Positions 60,866 to 64,000 of a stretch of 64,000 nucleotides of DNA are shown here, piece by piece. The position numbers were made by a program, and so were the translations under genes. The stretch covers positions 60,036-124,035 of the forward strand of contig PDZW01000005.1 in assembly GCA_002753155.1 (NCBI GenBank), written 5' to 3'. The notes under the pieces are model-generated. The model was not told where the DNA came from, ran no database searches, and saw only the letters and a list, made by a program, of their open reading frames with translations. Each line of letters starts with the position of its first letter. Position 1 is the first letter of the stretch. The DNA comes from Alphaproteobacteria bacterium WMHbin7 (GTDB taxonomy: Bacteria; Pseudomonadota; Alphaproteobacteria; Rhodospirillales; WMHbin7).

Positions 60866-61933
60866 CTAGCCCGTAGCTTCCCGTGCCAGTCGTTCTTCGT
60901 ACTTCGTCAAGCGATTGCGCAAACGTTTAAGTACCTTGCTGTCCGTTACCTCAACATAATATTTTGCGTATTTGATTTCCTGTTTAAGGCTCGCTTGCAG
61001 TAAATTTCCTAGCTGATACGATTCAACTAACGCCCAAGAAACGATGCCTCCTTCAATCGCCTTGCAATAGTAGAAAATAGCAAGAGCCTTATTTTCATAG
61101 AATTTTCCAACCTCAACTTTTGTGTCAAAGCCATGAGGTAGATCCACCTGCGAAAAAGTCTGCTCTTCACCTGAACGGACATTCTTTACCGTGATGTCTG
61201 GCGTTAGCAAATATGGCTCAAACATATATGGTCCCTTAAGAACCCTTGCTCTGCTTGGTCCTGCGTCAACAATGATTGCAGCAACTTTATCCAAGCGAAT
61301 TTCCCCATCGCTTGGCGCAACAATTTTTGCATTAGCCGGGCACAGAATGGTTTGCGGCAGAATTTTCTTTGCTGATAGTAGCTTCTCAGTATTTTCGGTC
61401 AGGATTGCATCTAGTGTTAGGGAATCTCCTCCGTTTGAAATAATGATGTGATTTACATAATAGGTCAACGCGTTGGCTTCTTCGGGAAGCGACAGAATCA
61501 CACCGTCATGATATTTGAGCGACACCTTCTCAATGTGGAGAACATCAATTTCTCCGTCTAACTTTGCCCCGTAGGGCAAAAGAGGCAGCTCATGATTTTC
61601 TGTGATATGTAGAAGAGTTATATGATGCCTTTCCGCAACATTGGTCGCGCCTTCTTGGAACCCCGACGAACTTGCCAACACACCGTAATTGATCCCACAG
61701 TCATGGCATTTGGTAATGAAGGCGTCCACCTTCTCAACTGGCACCGGAGAAGAATAGTTCTTACACTCTATAGCCGTTGTGTATTCATACATTCCCTTCT
61801 TAAACTGAATGACAACATCGAACTGCCGCCCTCTTATTTTCTGATCCCATTGAACGTGCGCGCCCTGGTCTGCTGCGGCATGTATTGCCGCAACGAGTCG
61901 CTCGAATTCCTTCCACTTTCTTGGATCAGCCAC
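60866..61933 (-). CDS. Mrr-type restriction endonuclease-like protein
   Basis: This 355-residue protein has an N-terminal Mrr-type PD-(D/E)xK nuclease domain. The motif is RGRQFDVVIQFKKG (Asp39) and TTAIECKNYSSPVPV with Glu56 and Lys58, preceded by EFERLVAAIHAAADQG. The C-terminal 230 residues are of unknown fold and may choose the target. Mrr-type enzymes cut modified or foreign DNA. It is convergent with the cyclase-HEPN pair, supporting a defence cluster. Confidence 0.8.
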   Translation of the reverse strand: MADPRKWKEFERLVAAIHAAADQGAHVQWDQKIRGRQFDVVIQFKKGMYEYTTAIECKNYSSPVPVEKVDAFITKCHDCGINYGVLASSSGFQEGATNVAERHHITLLHITENHELPLLPYGAKLDGEIDVLHIEKVSLKYHDGVILSLPEEANALTYYVNHIIISNGGDSLTLDAILTENTEKLLSAKKILPQTILCPANAKIVAPSDGEIRLDKVAAIIVDAGPSRARVLKGPYMFEPYLLTPDITVKNVRSGEEQTFSQVDLPHGFDTKVEVGKFYENKALAIFYYCKAIEGGIVSWALVESYQLGNLLQASLKQEIKYAKYYVEVTDSKVLKRLRNRLTKYEERLAREATG

Positions 61934-61967
61934 GGCGAAATTTCCTGTTTATCAATTCGCTTTTGAA

Positions 61968-62296
61968 AAGGGATGGTCGAGTGTGCACCTCGACCATCCC
62001 TTGCCCCTTGAAGGAAGCATCAGTTTGTCACGGACGCATCACGAAATGCGATTCGTTCGTTCACCCATGCGTTCACCTCTGACAACAGCCAGGCGACCCG
62101 GTTGGGACCAAGCCGCACCCGCTTGGGGAATTGACCTGCCGCTTCGAGCCGCCCGATGTGCTGGGGTGTGTATGGGATGCCACAGACTGTCCTAAGCTCC
62201 TTCTTCGATACGAGCTGCTTGTCGTACTGGATCATCGGATATCTCCCTTGTGGGAGGCATCGCGATGCCCCAGGTGGAAAAGCCGCACCGGTAGGC
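61968..62296. repeat. 330-bp inverted repeat, right copy
   Basis: Inverted, near-identical copy of 47756-48085, including AlpA-like gene, ribosome site and terminator (minus strand, stem 61968-62002 with TTTTC). Confidence 0.9.
62020..62235 (-). CDS. AlpA-like helix-turn-helix regulator, right copy
   Basis: This 71-residue protein differs from the left copy (47817-48032) only slightly (KRVRLGP for KRVKLGP and WVNERIAF for WVSERIAF). It has the same AAGGGAG site and terminator. Both copies look functional. Expression from both sides points toward the outer and inner parts of the island in opposite ways. Confidence 0.85.
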   Translation of the reverse strand: MIQYDKQLVSKKELRTVCGIPYTPQHIGRLEAAGQFPKRVRLGPNRVAWLLSEVNAWVNERIAFRDASVTN

Positions 62297-62407
62297 AGCA
62301 AATGCTACTATGACGTAAACTGCGTGTCGAGTATGATAGTATTAGTTAGAGAGTCACTCCAAGTGCGCTCATTTTTCTTGAAAATTCAGACGCAATAAGG
62401 GGAAAGA

Positions 62408-63775
62408 ATGATCGACAAAAATGAAATTGACTCGATGGCTGTGGAACTTGGGGTGCACACGGCTAATGTTGAAAGAGATTATGTATTTGGCTGGCTTCTC
62501 AAGGCTTTTTATGAAAATGACTTTTTACGCTCGATGCTCGTTTTCAAGGGCGGCAACTGTATGCGAAAGGGGTATTTTCGAAACACCCGCTTTTCAAGCG
62601 ACTTAGATTTCTCCGTATCAACTTACATCGATCCTGTCCGCTTTATTTCCGAACTAAACCACGCATGCAGTGAAGCCAAAGCCGCTTGCGATGTTGAATT
62701 CGTAACTGATAAAAACACCTTTAGCGCTGAGAATCAGATTGACGAAAAAAGGCAGTCTTACAAAGGGCGAATATATTTCAGGGACTTTTATGGAAACCAA
62801 GCCAACCTCCTGATTAGCGTGAGGGTCGACGTTACTGAGTTCGATAAAATCTACCTGCCAACCCAGACAAAAAATCTTATCCACCCCTATTCGGACTCAA
62901 GCAAATGCAGTGCTGATATCGTATGCATGAGCCTTGAAGAACTGTTAGCCAATAAGCTGAAGTGCTTGATTCAAAGAAGACATTCCTTCGACCTTTACGA
63001 TTTTGTGTATGCAACGTTCTTCGAAAAATCAATTGATCTTGATCGCAGCTTAATTCTTAGAACATTCTTGAAAAAAACCATCTTTGAACCCAGCCCTGGC
63101 GCAGCCAAGGAAATTTTACTTGGACTCCCAATGGCATTTTTTAGCGCTGCTTGGAATAAATATATCGTTTGTCCGATTGCGAGCAGAATCGATTTTGGCT
63201 CTGCTGAGAAGGGTTTTTCCTCTTTTGTTGAGGAGCTTTTTTCAGGCATATCGATATGGAGGGGGCGGGTCGAGCCATTCTACCCATCGCATTATCGAAA
63301 TCTAATTCTTGAAGCCGGATCGGCTAGAAAATTGCTTCGAATTATGTATGACGGCGTAGAACGAGAAATTGAGCCGTACTCTCTCGTTTACAAACGTCGT
63401 CAAGATGGCAATGCGTTTGAATATTTTTATGCTTGGGATCGAACTGGCGGCAGAACAAGCGGTCCAGGTATAAAAACTTTTTTCCAGCACAAGGTTCAGA
63501 ATCTTGAGCCCACAGAAGTCTCTTTTGAACCCAGATTTCCAATTGAACTCACTAAGGCTGGTGAGCCTGTTCAAGGCGCTTATTTCGGTAAACCGTTTTC
63601 TGATGGGAACAGAAATACAAGAGCCTCTTTGGTTCGTAGTGGAGGAACTCGTTTCACCGTTGAATGTCCATATTGCCAGAAACGCTTCCCTCGTTCTTCC
63701 TATACAACCGAGTTACGCCCCCATAAGGACGCAAACGGATACCCCTGTGCTGGAAGAAGAGGTTATCTGGTCTAA
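62408..63775 (+). CDS. AbiEii-type nucleotidyltransferase with WYL-like and zinc-ribbon-like parts
   Basis: AAGGGGAAAGA precedes the ATG; the protein has 455 residues. The N-terminal domain has VFKGGNCMRKGYFRN and RFSSDLDFSV (Asp65, Asp67), the AbiEii/AbiGii nucleotidyltransferase signature, then EELLANKLKCLIQRR. Residues about 300-375 resemble a WYL ligand-binding domain (LLRIMYDGVEREIEPYSLVY and EYFYAWDRTGG). The last 40 residues have CPYCQKRF and a later His and Cys, like a zinc ribbon. AbiE toxins usually have an AbiEi antitoxin; none is adjacent. It lies next to the right end of the island. Confidence 0.8.
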   Translation: MIDKNEIDSMAVELGVHTANVERDYVFGWLLKAFYENDFLRSMLVFKGGNCMRKGYFRNTRFSSDLDFSVSTYIDPVRFISELNHACSEAKAACDVEFVTDKNTFSAENQIDEKRQSYKGRIYFRDFYGNQANLLISVRVDVTEFDKIYLPTQTKNLIHPYSDSSKCSADIVCMSLEELLANKLKCLIQRRHSFDLYDFVYATFFEKSIDLDRSLILRTFLKKTIFEPSPGAAKEILLGLPMAFFSAAWNKYIVCPIASRIDFGSAEKGFSSFVEELFSGISIWRGRVEPFYPSHYRNLILEAGSARKLLRIMYDGVEREIEPYSLVYKRRQDGNAFEYFYAWDRTGGRTSGPGIKTFFQHKVQNLEPTEVSFEPRFPIELTKAGEPVQGAYFGKPFSDGNRNTRASLVRSGGTRFTVECPYCQKRFPRSSYTTELRPHKDANGYPCAGRRGYLV

Positions 63776-63808
63776 GTCCTGCCTCGATAATTGTTTTCCG
63801 AGAACTTT

Positions 63809-63828
63809 GTGCCCCCATTTGTGCCCCC
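63809..63828 (+). promoter_or_regulatory. Paired GTGCCCCC motifs, possible integrase arm sites (right)
   Basis: GTGCCCCC occurs at 63809-63816 and 63821-63828, in the same orientation as the pair near the left att repeat of module 2. Confidence 0.45.
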
Positions 63829-63847
63829 AAGCGTTTCGGCAAAGAAA

Positions 63848-63864
63848 AAGGGCTTAGCGAATTC

Positions 63865-63877
<13 letters not shown>
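63848..63877 (-). terminator. Rho-independent terminator of tRNA-Ala
   Basis: AAGGGCTTAGCGA-GAAT-TCGCTAAGCCCTT on the minus strand forms a 13-bp stem followed by TTTTTCTTT. It begins eight bases after the tRNA 3' end. Confidence 0.9.
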
Positions 63878-63961
<84 letters not shown>

Positions 63962-64000
63962 GATTCCCCCCGAAAGAAGGGGGGGCAAATCGTGGGGGTG

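Overview
The window reads as chromosomal DNA of a GC-rich alphaproteobacterium, most likely a Rhodospirillales-type organism. This is inferred from the block gyrB-recF-dnaN-dnaA (minus strand) next to rpsT and the divergent ubiE-ubiB-coaBC-dut run, and from the style of the proteins. No species can be named from the sequence alone.

Positions 1-38,300 are core chromosome with small accessory insertions. In order: the end of a transporter-linked sensor kinase; a YefM/YoeB-type toxin-antitoxin pair and a lone HicB-like protein; the DNA replication and gyrase block; rpsT; ubiquinone genes, coenzyme A synthesis and dUTPase; a sulfur group (Rrf2 regulator, cysK, MoeB/ThiF-like E1, DsrE); a BrnT toxin next to a fused HTH-HEPN protein; a broken M23 peptidase; LysR, trxB and peroxiredoxin; Lrp and a heptosyltransferase-like protein; greA and carB; a patch of palindromic repeats; a Tat-exported binding protein with a GGDEF-EAL protein; dps; kup; a probable structured small RNA; and a CuA-type cupredoxin lipoprotein.

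Positions 38,327-63,934 are foreign DNA inserted at the 3' end of a tRNA-Ala(GGC) gene, which lies intact at 63,886-63,961 on the minus strand. Three copies of the tRNA 3' end plus its terminator (38.3, 42.3 and 63.9 kb) split the insertion into two tandem modules. Module 1 (38.4-42.2 kb) has no integrase. It carries a translationally coupled pair (a possible ADP-ribosyltransferase-like protein and a STAND-type ATPase) and a RelE/ParE-type toxin-antitoxin pair. Module 2 (42.3-63.9 kb) carries a P4-type integrase, a Sel1-repeat protein, a second copy of the same toxin-antitoxin pair, a RepB-type initiator preceded by 22-bp iterons, an AlpA-like regulator present in two inverted copies about 14 kb apart, a three-gene secreted/lipoprotein operon, an AT-rich GntR/FAD-oxidase pair, mobilisation genes (coupling-type ATPase and replication-relaxation protein), and a defence-like cluster.

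The strongest candidates for undescribed systems are: (i) a class III nucleotide-cyclase homologue overlapping a HEPN-motif protein at 58.6-60.4 kb, reminiscent of Pycsar but with a different effector; (ii) the ART-like/STAND pair at 38.6-41.3 kb; and (iii) the BrnT toxin beside an HTH-HEPN fusion at 17.2-18.4 kb. Near the cyclase pair lie an Mrr-type nuclease and an AbiEii-type nucleotidyltransferase with WYL-like and zinc-ribbon-like parts, so the right end of the island is probably a defence locus.
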